Below are positions 37,498-47,600 of a DNA stretch of 64,000 bases, piece after piece. Each line of letters starts with the position of its first letter. Positions within the stretch are counted from its first letter, which is position 1. The translations under genes and the position numbers were made by a program. The stretch is from Alkalilacustris brevis (lineage in GTDB: Bacteria; Pseudomonadota; Alphaproteobacteria; Rhodobacterales; Rhodobacteraceae). The stretch spans positions 124,001-188,000 of the forward strand of contig NZ_QNVJ01000064.1 in NCBI RefSeq assembly GCF_003350345.1, given 5' to 3'. The notes under the pieces were generated by a model. The model worked only from the letters and a program-made list of their open reading frames with translations, ran no database searches and was not told where the DNA came from.

Positions 37498-37767
37498 ATG
37501 TCGATCACTGCCGAAGAGAAAGCCCAGACCATCAAGGATTTCGCCACCAAGGACGGCGACACCGGCTCGCCCGAGGTGCAGGTCGCGATCCTGACCAAGC
37601 GCATCACCACGCTGACCGAGCACTTCAAGACGCACAAGAAAGACAATCATTCGCGCCGCGGGCTGCTGATGATGGTCGCCCAGCGCCGCAAGCTGCTGGA
37701 CTATGTGCGCGCCAAGGACGAAGAGCGCTACAAGTCGCTCATCAGCCGCCTCGGCATCCGCCGCTGA
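37498..37767 (+). CDS. rpsO: 30S ribosomal protein S15
   Basis: An 89-residue basic helical protein, the exact usual S15 length, starting [20 protein letters not shown] and containing the conserved [16 protein letters not shown] and [21 protein letters not shown]. It binds the central domain of 16S rRNA early in 30S assembly. AGGAGA precedes the ATG. A strong terminator follows within 25 bases, separating it from the acyltransferase gene and from pnp, which in many bacteria is its direct neighbour. Confidence 0.98.
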   Translation: MSITAEEKAQTIKDFATKDGDTGSPEVQVAILTKRITTLTEHFKTHKKDNHSRRGLLMMVAQRRKLLDYVRAKDEERYKSLISRLGIRR

Positions 37768-37790
37768 GGCCTGCCGCGACAAGGATAAGG

Positions 37791-37817
37791 AACGCCCGCC
37801 CCTTCGGCGGGCGTTTT
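37791..37817 (+). terminator. Rho-independent terminator after rpsO
   Basis: AACGCCCGCC (37791-37800) and GGCGGGCGTT (37806-37815) form a perfect 10-base stem with loop CCTTC, followed by TT. This is a strong intrinsic terminator. Confidence 0.88.
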
Positions 37818-38145
37818 GTATTGAGGGGCACTATTGATGGCCAGATGCCGCCGCTTGCCGGCATCGCGATGTGCCAATGTGATGTGTATCGAAACCATCG
37901 CGTTAGAATTGGGTATCCACGCCATCATCATAGCCGAGCAGATGCAAAGGTATTCTTCAAGGGCGACGGCTCGCTGAACAAATTCATTGGCGCATACGAC
38001 GCGCCGCTGCGCCGCTCGGCATGTGGATAAGTTCGCCACAGCCTTGAACCCACGGAAAAGCAAGGTTGATCGGACGGTCTGCGCTCAGCGCATTTCTGCG
38101 GCCCGGTCCCGGTTTGGCCTTGGTGAATCCAGGAAAAACGACCAT
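37818..38145. other. Intergenic region with lower GC and no recognisable gene
   Basis: A 328-base gap between the rpsO terminator and the acyltransferase start. Its composition is visibly less GC-rich than the neighbours (stretches such as GGTATTCTTCAAGGGCG and GCGTTAGAATTGGGTATCC). Short frames exist on both strands (37821-38030 plus, 37728-38063 minus), but none has a family resemblance or ribosome site. It could be the worn-out edge of an inserted segment. Confidence 0.45.
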
Positions 38146-39030
38146 ATGCATCATATGCTTCCCCGGCGACTCATCTCTTACTGGCAGCATGTCAGGTACC
38201 TGCCGCTGCTGTCGGCGCTGACCTATTCGCGATGGCGGACATTCGAGACGCGTTCGCGCGCCCTGGGGTCGGCCATTGGCTGGGTCATGCGCTGGTTCCC
38301 CCCGGCCAGACGGAAATTCGAACGCGAACTGCTGCGCGTCTATCCCGACATGCCGCGTGGCAGAAGGGCGATACTGAGCCGCGAGATGGGCCGCAACATG
38401 GGTCGGACGCTGTTCGAGATCTACCACTGTGCCGAGTTCCAGACCCAAGGAAAAAAATTCAACGCCTCCGGCCCCGGCCTTGCAGCGCTGGAAGCAGCCC
38501 GCGCGGCCGGAAAGGGCGCCATCATCGTCTCTGGTCATTTCGGGCAATGGGAGGCGGTGCGCGCCGTGTTGAAGGCGCGCGACCTGGAAACCGGCGCCGT
38601 CTACCGGCCGCAGACCAACCTCCATTATCAACGCCGGCTGCTGGCCGGTATCGAAGCGGGCGGCAAGCCAATCCTTGAAACCGGAACGATCGGAACGAAG
38701 GCGCTTGTGCGCCATCTGCGCAGCGGCGGTTTCATCGCGATCCTCCTTGACGAAAAATATGCCGAAGGCGTGCGTATTCCCTTCCTCGGGATGCCGGCAC
38801 TGACATCTCTGGCCGCCGCACAGCTCGCGTTGAAATATGACCTGCCGATGGTCCCGGCCTACGGCACGCGCACGGGAGATGGCAGCACCTTCAACGTGGA
38901 GTTCGAGGAGGCCGTTCCCCACACTGACAGCCTCACCATGACGCAGGCCTTCAATGACAGCCTGTCGAAACGCATCCGTGCCAATCCCGATCAGTGGTAC
39001 TGGCTTCTGGGTCGCTGGAAAGGGGCGTGA
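38146..39030 (+). CDS. Lauroyl/lysophospholipid acyltransferase family protein
   Basis: A 294-residue HtrB/LpxL-family acyltransferase, which transfers an acyl chain to lipid A or a lysolipid at the inner membrane. The catalytic HxxxxE motif is HFGQWE (IIVSGHFGQWEAV). GAVYRPQTNLHYQRRL and IAILLDEKYAEGVRIPFLG are further family blocks, and PDQWYWLLGRWK near the C-terminus is the HtrB-type end. The N-terminus has a short hydrophobic stretch. The ATG at 38146 is chosen (AGGA ten bases before); the frame is open 53 codons upstream. It stands between rpsO and pnp. Confidence 0.85.
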   Translation: MHHMLPRRLISYWQHVRYLPLLSALTYSRWRTFETRSRALGSAIGWVMRWFPPARRKFERELLRVYPDMPRGRRAILSREMGRNMGRTLFEIYHCAEFQTQGKKFNASGPGLAALEAARAAGKGAIIVSGHFGQWEAVRAVLKARDLETGAVYRPQTNLHYQRRLLAGIEAGGKPILETGTIGTKALVRHLRSGGFIAILLDEKYAEGVRIPFLGMPALTSLAAAQLALKYDLPMVPAYGTRTGDGSTFNVEFEEAVPHTDSLTMTQAFNDSLSKRIRANPDQWYWLLGRWKGA

Positions 39031-39434
39031 CGGCGTCCCGGACGGGTCCGCTTCGAAATGGCCACGCATATTCTGCCGCTTGCGCCAAGCTCGCCCTCGG
39101 CCCGCCCGACGACCAGAGATCTGGTGACGGGGTGATCGTGCCTTTCCTTGTTCCGCACCGTTCATTGCCGGGGCAGAAATCCAGCGGCAAGCACGGCTGA
39201 TCGCGTCGGGGACGTCGCCTTCAGTTGCCGACTGTCGGTCAAGGACCGAAAGGCCACCACCCCCCACGCCCCCACTTCCCAAACCCTCGTTTTTCCTGTA
39301 TGGCCCCGACCATCTGAGACGTGACGCTCTGACCCCGGCGTGATGCGAAGGATTGGGGTCGGCGGCAATGGGGCCGCCACAGGAACGGGAGACCCGGGAT
39401 GGGCCCGGGAGCGCTCCCTTACAGGATACGTTGA
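39031..39434. other. Intergenic region and pnp leader
   Basis: About 400 bases between the acyltransferase and pnp. Overlapping short frames on both strands show no family likeness. The last 75 bases form a run of hairpins, annotated separately. No convincing promoter pair was found, although pnp must start here or be read from upstream. Confidence 0.5.
39361..39418 (+). promoter_or_regulatory. Structured pnp leader with competing hairpins
   Basis: Three stems lie in 58 bases. GGCGGC (39361-39366) pairs with GCCGCC (39373-39378). CCCGGG (39393-39398) pairs with CCCGGG (39404-39409). The perfect palindrome GGGAGCGCTCCC occupies 39407-39418. The second and third share 39407-39409, so they exclude each other. 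The ribosome site AGGAT (39423) begins five bases later. In E. coli pnp is autocontrolled through an RNase III-cut leader stem; a similar role is inferred. Confidence 0.5.
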
Positions 39435-41555
39435 ATGTTCAAAACTACCACGAAATCCATGCAATGGGGCGAGGAAACCCTCACCCTGGAAACGGGCAAG
39501 GTTGCCCGTCAGGCTGACGGCTCGGTCATCGCCACGATGGGCGAGACCTCGGTCATGGCCAATGTCACTTTCGCCCGGCAGGCGAAGCCCGGTCAGGACT
39601 TTTTCCCGCTGACCGTGCATTACCAGGAACGCTATTACGCCGCGGGCAAGGTGCCCGGCGGCTTCTTCAAGCGCGAGGCGCGCCCGTCTGAGAAGGAAAC
39701 GCTGACCTCCCGCCTGATCGACCGCCCGATCCGCCCGCTGTTTGTGGACGGCTTCAAGAACGAGGTTCTGGTCATCTGCACGGTGCTCAGCCACGATCTG
39801 GTGAACGAGCCCGACATGGTGGCGATGATCGCCGCCTCGGCCGCGCTGACCATTTCGGGCGTGCCCTTCATGGGGCCGATCGCCGCCTGCCGCGTGGGCT
39901 ATGCCGATGGGGAATACATCCTCAACCCCGAAGTCGACGACATGCAGAAGCTGCGCGAGAATTCCGAGCAGCGGCTCGACCTGGTCGTCGCCGGCACCAA
40001 GGACGCGGTGATGATGGTCGAATCCGAAGCCTACGAGCTTTCGGAAGAGGAAATGCTGGGCGCGATCAAGTTCGGCCACGAAGCCATGCAGCCGGTGATC
40101 GACCTGATCATCGACCTGGCCGAAGATGCCGCGAAAGAGCCGTTCGATTTTCAGCCGCCCGATTACAGCGCGCTTTATGAGCGGGTGAAATCGCTGGGCG
40201 AAGCGCAGATGCGCGCCGCATTCGCGATCCGCGACAAGCAGGAGCGCACCACGGCCATTTCCGCCGCGCGCGACGCCGTGAAGGCACAACTGACCGAGGA
40301 AGAGCTGGAAGACAGCAATCTCGGCGCGGCCTTCAAGAAGCTCGAATCCGCCATCCTGCGTGGCGACATCATCTCGGGCGGCGCCCGTATCGATGGCCGT
40401 GACAACCAGACCATCCGGCCGATCGTGGCCGAGGTGGGGATGCTGCCGCGCACGCATGGCTCGGCGCTGTTCACCCGTGGCGAGACCCAGGCGCTGGTCG
40501 TCTCCACGCTGGGCACCGGCGAGGACGAGCAGTTCATCGACGCGCTGACCGGCAACTCCAAGTCGAACTTCCTGCTGCACTACAACTTCCCCCCCTACTC
40601 GGTGGGCGAGGTCGGGCGCTTTGGCCCTCCGGGACGGCGCGAGATCGGCCATGGCAAGCTCGCCTGGCGGGCGCTGCAGGCAGTGCTGCCGATGGCGACC
40701 GATTTCCCCTACACCATCCGCGTCGTGTCGGAGATCACCGAGTCCAACGGGTCGTCGTCGATGGCCACGGTCTGCGGGGCGTCGCTGTCGATGATGGATG
40801 CAGGCGTGCCGCTCAAGGCGCCGGTTGCCGGTGTGGCGATGGGCCTGATCCTCGAAGAAGACGGCCGCTGGGCCGTGCTGAGCGATATTCTCGGCGACGA
40901 GGATCACCTGGGCGACATGGATTTCAAGGTCGCCGGGACCGAAGCTGGCATCACCTCGCTGCAGATGGACATCAAGGTCGCGGGCATCACCCCCGCGATC
41001 ATGGAGCAGGCGCTGGACCAGGCCAAGGCCGGGCGGATGCACATTCTCGGCGAGATGAACAAGGCGCTTTCGGCACCGCAGGGATTCTCGGAATATGCCC
41101 CGCGCATCGAGACCATGACCGTGCCCTCCGACAAGATCCGTGAAGTGATCGGCACCGGCGGCAAGGTGATCCGCGAGATTGTCGAGGTGTCGGGCGCCAA
41201 GGTCGACATCAACGACGATGGCGTGATCAAGATCGCCTCGAACAATGCCGAGGCCATCAAGAAGGCCCATGACATGATCTATGCGATCGTGGCCGAGCCC
41301 GAAGTGGGGCAGATCTATACCGGCAAGGTCGTTAAGATCGTCGATTTCGGCGCCTTCGTGAACTTCTTCGGCAAGCGCGACGGGCTGGTGCATGTCAGCC
41401 AGATCGCCAACAAGCGGCTCAACCACCCCTCCGATCTGCTCCAGGAAGGGCAGGAGGTGAAGGTCAAGCTGCTGGGCTTTGATGATCGTGGCAAGGTTCG
41501 CCTGGCGATGAAGATGGTCGACCAGGAAACCGGCGAGGAAATCGCCGCCGAGTAA
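39435..41555 (+). CDS. pnp: Polyribonucleotide nucleotidyltransferase (PNPase)
   Basis: A 706-residue phosphorolytic 3'-to-5' exoribonuclease, a trimer and usual partner of RNase E in the degradosome. It has two RNase PH domains (about 1-230 and 310-540) linked by a helical domain, a KH domain at about 555-615 with its GxxG loop in [15 protein letters not shown], and an S1 domain at about 620-695 ([20 protein letters not shown]). [20 protein letters not shown] in the second PH domain is the phosphate/active-site region. Full length, ATG at 39435 with AGGAT. A structured leader precedes it and a terminator follows. Confidence 0.98.
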   Translation: MFKTTTKSMQWGEETLTLETGKVARQADGSVIATMGETSVMANVTFARQAKPGQDFFPLTVHYQERYYAAGKVPGGFFKREARPSEKETLTSRLIDRPIRPLFVDGFKNEVLVICTVLSHDLVNEPDMVAMIAASAALTISGVPFMGPIAACRVGYADGEYILNPEVDDMQKLRENSEQRLDLVVAGTKDAVMMVESEAYELSEEEMLGAIKFGHEAMQPVIDLIIDLAEDAAKEPFDFQPPDYSALYERVKSLGEAQMRAAFAIRDKQERTTAISAARDAVKAQLTEEELEDSNLGAAFKKLESAILRGDIISGGARIDGRDNQTIRPIVAEVGMLPRTHGSALFTRGETQALVVSTLGTGEDEQFIDALTGNSKSNFLLHYNFPPYSVGEVGRFGPPGRREIGHGKLAWRALQAVLPMATDFPYTIRVVSEITESNGSSSMATVCGASLSMMDAGVPLKAPVAGVAMGLILEEDGRWAVLSDILGDEDHLGDMDFKVAGTEAGITSLQMDIKVAGITPAIMEQALDQAKAGRMHILGEMNKALSAPQGFSEYAPRIETMTVPSDKIREVIGTGGKVIREIVEVSGAKVDINDDGVIKIASNNAEAIKKAHDMIYAIVAEPEVGQIYTGKVVKIVDFGAFVNFFGKRDGLVHVSQIANKRLNHPSDLLQEGQEVKVKLLGFDDRGKVRLAMKMVDQETGEEIAAE

Positions 41556-41591
41556 TACCCGAAAGGCGACGCCTTTCCGCATGAACCAAGC

Positions 41592-41621
41592 AAACCCCCG
41601 GACGCTGTCGTCCGGGGGTTT
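41592..41621 (+). terminator. Rho-independent terminator after pnp
   Basis: AAACCCCCGGAC (41592-41603) pairs perfectly with GTCCGGGGGTTT (41610-41621) over a six-base loop. The symmetric A/T ends let it work on both strands, which suits the convergent CHAT gene ending at 41678. Confidence 0.85.
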
Positions 41622-41677
41622 CGCATTGCCGGCACGGGCCTGCACGGCGGGCCGAACGCCCCGTGTCGCCACTGGGG

Positions 41678-44600
41678 TCAGGGTTTGCCGAACACGCTGA
41701 ATCCCGACCAGTAGCCGGGCAGCGACATCGCATCGCTTCGGGCGATCATCGCCCGCTGCGCCCGGGCCAGCGCAAACGCCGATCCACCCTCTTCCTGACG
41801 AGCCGCGTAGAAGCCCAGCGCCAGTTCCCGCGTGGCGGTATCCTCCACCTCCCAATGCGTGGCGATGATGCTTGGCGCGCCGGCATGGTTGAAGGCCTGC
41901 GCGATCGTGCGGTGTTCGATGCCGCTGACGCCCAGCCCCGTCTCGCAGGCCGAAAGGAACACCAGTTCCGCGTTCGCAAGCGGCAGGGTCATGATTTGCG
42001 GCAGGGTCAGGCGGTGCCCGTCGGCCAGCAGCAGATAGCTGTTGCGCGGATCGCGATGATCGAGCTTGCCGTGCATCGCCAGATGCAGAAACCGCGCATC
42101 GCGCGCCCCGTCGATCAGCGCGTCGATCGTGGCGGTTTCACCGATCTTCAGATCGACGGGATCGTCAGCCAGCAGTCGGGCGATTTCCTCTGCCTCGCTG
42201 CGGGCGCCGGGCAAGCTGCCGTCGGGGTCGCCAAAGACGAGATGCCCGAAGGCGAAACCGGGCACATGCCGCAGGTGCGACTGGAGCGAATAAAGCGAGC
42301 TGGCCTTGCCGAAGGTGAAATCCTGCACGGCGTAGCGGGGGCGCGGGCCCGACAGATCGCGCACCAGCGCCCCGGCAGGAACATAGCTGAGCACCCCGGT
42401 CGGCGCCACGAGAACCAGATCAAAGGGTGCAAGCGCGTGTTCGACCGGCCGCAGAAGCTGATCGTAAAGCCACGCCAGATCGCGGTTGAGCCGTTCAGCG
42501 GCCGCATCGTCGAGCCCTGGCACACCAAGCGCAACCCCCGAACGCATCTGCCCGCCGGCGCCCCCCTCGTCGGGCGCGGGTTGGTCATTGCCGCCCGAAA
42601 GACCGCCGGACTGCGCACCAGAGAGCAAAGTCGCCAGATCGCTCAGGTCGCCGCCGTCAGGCAAGGCGTCGCCCCCCCTGCCCGCCGCGCCGCCAATCCG
42701 CCCCGCGGCCTGTTCAGCAAGCGCGGTCGCAGCACGGCGTGTGACCGCCTCAAGCTCCTGGCGCGTCACGTCGACCTGACGGATCTCCTGCCCCTCGCGC
42801 GAGATCAGGTTGAGATAGAGCGCCCGCTCGCCCGGCAGGAACTGAAGCACCGCAACACCATCAGGAAGCTCGCGGCCCAGCGCCTGCAAGTCCAGCGGGT
42901 TGATCTGAAGCATCGCGAAAAGCGCGGGCTCGCTTCGCTCCAGATCGGCAAGAAAGGCGATGTCGCGCTGCCGGAGTTGCGCGATGCGGCGCTCGATCTG
43001 GCCGGCGCCGCTGCCGCCGCGATCCCCGCCCAGGGCCAGTTCCTCCTCCAGCCTTGCAAGCTGACGGCGGATTTCGCGAAACGCCTCCAGCCGCTGCCCT
43101 GCGTCGCTGTCGGGCGGAAGCGCCTCAAGCAGGATATCGCTCACTTCGGCCATCTTGCGGCTTTCAAGGGCCGAAAAGGCAAAATTTCCCTGCGCCTCGC
43201 CGATCAGGAATGCCTCCGGCCCGGCGCCGCGCGGGTCGTAAACGGTCACGCCGAAATCGGTCGCCATGTAGATCCGGCCCAGCGGGTCGGTCTCGATGCC
43301 GCGCATTGCGCGCCCACCATAGGCGGCGTGCTGCTGCGCGGGCAGCATCCAGTTCAGGCGCTCGGGGTAAAACCAGACCCCATCGCGATACCCGACGACA
43401 CCGCCCGCGGTTCCGAAAAGATAAAGGCCATCCCCCAGGTGCACGCCCTCGGTCCCCAGGTGCAGCGCCAGTTCCCGGCTGCGAAGCGCGAGGTAGCTGG
43501 CATCCTCGGCAAGACGCAGGTCCTGAAACCTTGCCTGCGAATGAATGGCAAAACCGCTGTTTGTCCCGACGATGGCACGGCCGTCTTCCAACGGCGTGTA
43601 GCCGGTAAGAAACCAGCCGCCGATGACATCATCGCCCACCGGATGGAAACCCTCGCCATCATATTCGAACAACCCGCCTGACAGGATGATGCCGTTCCAG
43701 ATGCGATGGGCCTCGTTCGAGGCCACCAGCAGGATGCGCCCATCGGTCGTTTCCACAAGCCGCGAGAGCATGTCGGAGCGGACATCGAAATAGGGCTGAC
43801 GCAGGAAAACGCTGAATTCCTTCGCCTGGCTTTCGCCTTCGCGCAGCCTGAAAAGGCTGGGGCCGGTCAGCACCCATATGGTGTTTTCGCGATCGACGAG
43901 AATCTGCCGCACCTCGGTCGAAGTGCCGGTGATGCTCTGCCCAGGGCGCGCGTCAAACAGTTCCAACGTGTCAAACTGGCCGTCATCGCGCGGGGTCATG
44001 CGCAGGATGCGCGCGCCGTCATTCACAAGCAGCGTGCCATCGGGGCCGCTGGTCATGGCCGTCGTCTCGGTGAAGGTGACAGGCTGGGGCGGCGCGAAAG
44101 GGTCCTGGTGGTCAATCGCGCGTATGCCGCCCCATGAGCTGGCCACAAGTGTCGCGCCAAGGTCGGGCCGCGTCAGCATGGCGGTGACGTCGGCTTCCAG
44201 CACCAGCCGCGCATCGGCTTCCTCCAGCACCGAAACACCCCGTTGGGTGGCCAGCAACAGCCGGTGCCCCGACACGTCAAGCGCCGAGACGGGCTCGATC
44301 CGGTCCTGGCCGGGCAGTTCGAAATGCTCGAAACGCTCGTCACGATAGAGCGAGACCCCCTGATCGGTGCGCACACCGAGCGCTGTTTCCCCCTCGAAGA
44401 CCGGCACTTCCGAGAAACCGTATATCCGCCCGCCCTGGGCGATGGTTTCCTGCTCGGGCAGCACCCTGAAACGCAGCGGCCCCTCGGGCATTACGGCCCC
44501 CTCAAGAACCTGCGCGCCCCGAATGGCCAGTATCCGCCCCTGCCACACAATGATGTCTGTCAATTGCTCGTCACTCAGCAAGCGGATGCCGTCGGGGCCG

Positions 44601-47600
44601 ATCAACTCAACACGGTCCTGCCGGCCGATGACCAGCTCATCCTCGTTGATCGCACGCAACCAGAGGACGGCCTCGCGGCTTTCCAGAGCCGGCACGGCAT
44701 CCGGCTGCATCGACACCCGCGCAAGCCCGCCCGCGCCGCCGACCCACAGTGTTTCACCTGTCGCAGCCATGGCGCTTACGGCGCCCTCGGGCATACCGGT
44801 GCTCCCCTGCGCGCGGATTTCAGGCGGATCGGTATAATCGCCCCCCAGCCGCATCAGGCCACCGGCAGTGCCCAGCCAGAGCGCACCGCCATCATCCTCG
44901 AACATCGCATGAATGGTCGAATAGGCCTCGGCCCGGTCATAATCCAGATTGGGCGAAAACCTGCCCGCCGAGCGGTCGAATCCGTGCCACTCCCAGAACC
45001 CGCGGCGCATGACCGAGAGGCCGCGCTGCGTGCCCACCAGCAGATCGCCGTTTGCACGCACCAGAACCGCATTGGTCGCCGCAAGCCCCTCGAGCGCGGG
45101 CGGAACAACGGCCCCCTGCCGGTGATGCCGCCACAAGCCGGGATTCGACAGGAAAGAGTTGCGCAGCCACCCGCCCGTCGAAAGCCTGCGCAGCGGGGCC
45201 TCGGCAAAGGCTGCGGCAAGCGCGCGGGCCTCGTCCGTGCCCTGTTCCAACGCCCAGTCGCGCATCTCGAGCCAGTTTCGCCATTCATCCTGCGGCAGCC
45301 CCTCATCAAAGACATCGCGCGCCATGGCGTGCCACAGCCCGACCGCCTCAAGCCCCTGGGCAGACGTTGCTCCCGGACGGCCGTCGATCGCGTCAAAGAT
45401 CAGCGGCCGGACAGTATCGAATAGTTCCGCCGCATGGCCGGGCTGCGCAGCACGCTTTGCATAAAGGTCACGAGCAAGCGCAAGCGCTGCCTCAGGCTCG
45501 ACGCCGAGGTCGCTCCAATACCCGTCACGCAACGCATCAAGTTCTTCGTCTTCAAAGGGCAGTTCGCTGAAGTTTGCCTGCTGCTCGGCAAGCTGGATCA
45601 TCGAAAGCAATTGCTGAAAGGCCTGCGTCACCTGCAGGGCGATCCGCGTGTCGCTGCCCCCTTCGCCCTCTGCCTTGCCCTCCACGCGCAGAATTTCGCC
45701 ATGCGCATCATACTCCACGCTGATCGCACCAATGCCCTCAATGCGGATGTGAACCGGGAGCCCCTGTTCGTTATACGTGAAATACAGTGCCTCATGGCCG
45801 TCAGCCTGAAGCTCCACGATATTGCGGCCGGCCATCGGATCAAGCGGCCCGTCGTCATAGCCAAGGCGCACCGATTGGCCCGTTCCGGTGCGAATCTCTG
45901 TCAGATGCAGCCCGTCCCGATAGGTGAACTCGACCCAGGCGGCCCCGACGCGCAGATAGGTCAGAGCGCCCGTAACCGGGTGGTAGCGGCGTTCTTCCAT
46001 GATCCCGTCGGGACGGCGAAGCACGACAGTTGCCGCCTCGAAATCGATCCGGCTGAGAACATTATGCGCGCCACCATGCGCGCTTGCGCGCGCGCTCTCC
46101 AGCCAGCGCACATACCTGTCACTTGGCGAGACCGAACCGGCACGGGAATAGCGAAGCTCGTAAGCCTCGCGATACAGGCCAAGGCTGCTCAGGGCCGAGC
46201 CGCGAATGCTGTCATTGCCTGTGCCGGGGTTTGCACGGTCATTCCGCTCGAGCAGATCCAGCGCCACCACTGGCGATCCCCCCCAGCGCGCGTGGCGCTC
46301 GGCCACTTCGCGCAGGCGGCTGCCGTCACGGGGCGCACGGTCGAGGTATTCATGGGCCGCCACGAAGGCATAACCGCCGATCCTCAGATTCTCGCGCACG
46401 TCGGCATCGAAAAACCGCTTCCAGGCCTCTTCGTCATTCAAGGTGTGGGCTTTCAACACCGCCTCGGTCGACTCCGACGAGGGGCCTATCCGCCCCAGCG
46501 TCAGGCGGCGTTGCAGCCAGTAGTTCCTCGCGCCCAGACCGTGGTGACGCGCCATCTCGATATCGTCCAGCACCTGCTCCGCATGTGGCTGCGCCTCCAC
46601 GCGTCGGTGCCGGATCGCGCCATCGCGGGTAATCGCACGGGCATCGTAGAGGCGGCTCAGTTCGCCCGAAAGCGCCTGTCCGGCCTCAAGCGCCGTGATG
46701 CCCTCGTTAAGTATTGCGACCGCTTCAGCCCAGTTTTCGAGTTCGTCACCCTGAACTTCGCGGGCCTCTTCCACCCAGCCGAACGCGGAGCGCGGCGCCG
46801 CTTCGCGTGCGCGTTGCCAGATAGCCCCGGCATCAGGCGAAAGGCGGGCAAGCTCACGCCACATATGGAGCGAATGGGGAAACTGCCGAAGCGCCGCCTC
46901 AAGCACCTCTCTTGCTTCGTCCTCGCGCCCGGTGTCGCGGGCATAATCAGCCAGGCGGGCCAGGGTCCAGCCGGTGAACCGCCCCTGCGCGGTCATACCC
47001 GCCAGCAATTCAAACGCCTCCGGGCTGCGACCGGCGGCATTCAGATCGAAAGCGAAATTGCCCTCGACCCAGACCGCGTCCGGGGCATCCCGCCGGACCA
47101 GAGGCAAGAGTTGTGGCGTATCGCCCGCCCGGCCCAGCGATAAAAGCGCAGAGCGCCAGGTGTTGATCTGCTCTACCGTCAGCCGTTGCCCCGATTGCAG
47201 CCACGCCTGCGCCAACCCCGCACCTTCGGCATGGCGCCCGGCCTGGTTCAGAGCTGTGGCAAGCTCTTGATGGGCCAGGCGGAAGGCCGGATCGGCGGTT
47301 GCCACGGGCATCAGCAGTTCCACGACCTCGTCGGGGCGAGCCTCGTCACGAACGACAAGGGCCAACGCCAGGGCCAGGTCCGGGTCATCGGGGAAAGCCT
47401 CGAGCACCTCCAGCGCCACCGCGCGGGCTTTGCCAAGCTCCCCGGCGATGCGCAGCCCGGTGATCATGCTCAGCGCGGCCTGCCTGTCGCGGGCCTCCGG
47501 CGCGAAACTGCGCGCGGCACGCTGTTCGATTTCGCCGGGCAAGTCATCGAAACGACGCGTCAATGCCAACCCGCGCGCGACAAGCGCGGTGTTGAACCGT

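Noticed and set aside
37821-38030. Possible gene or transposase remnant after rpsO
   Set aside because: No match to a family I recognise, no ribosome site and no inverted repeats flanking it. Kept only as a composition anomaly.
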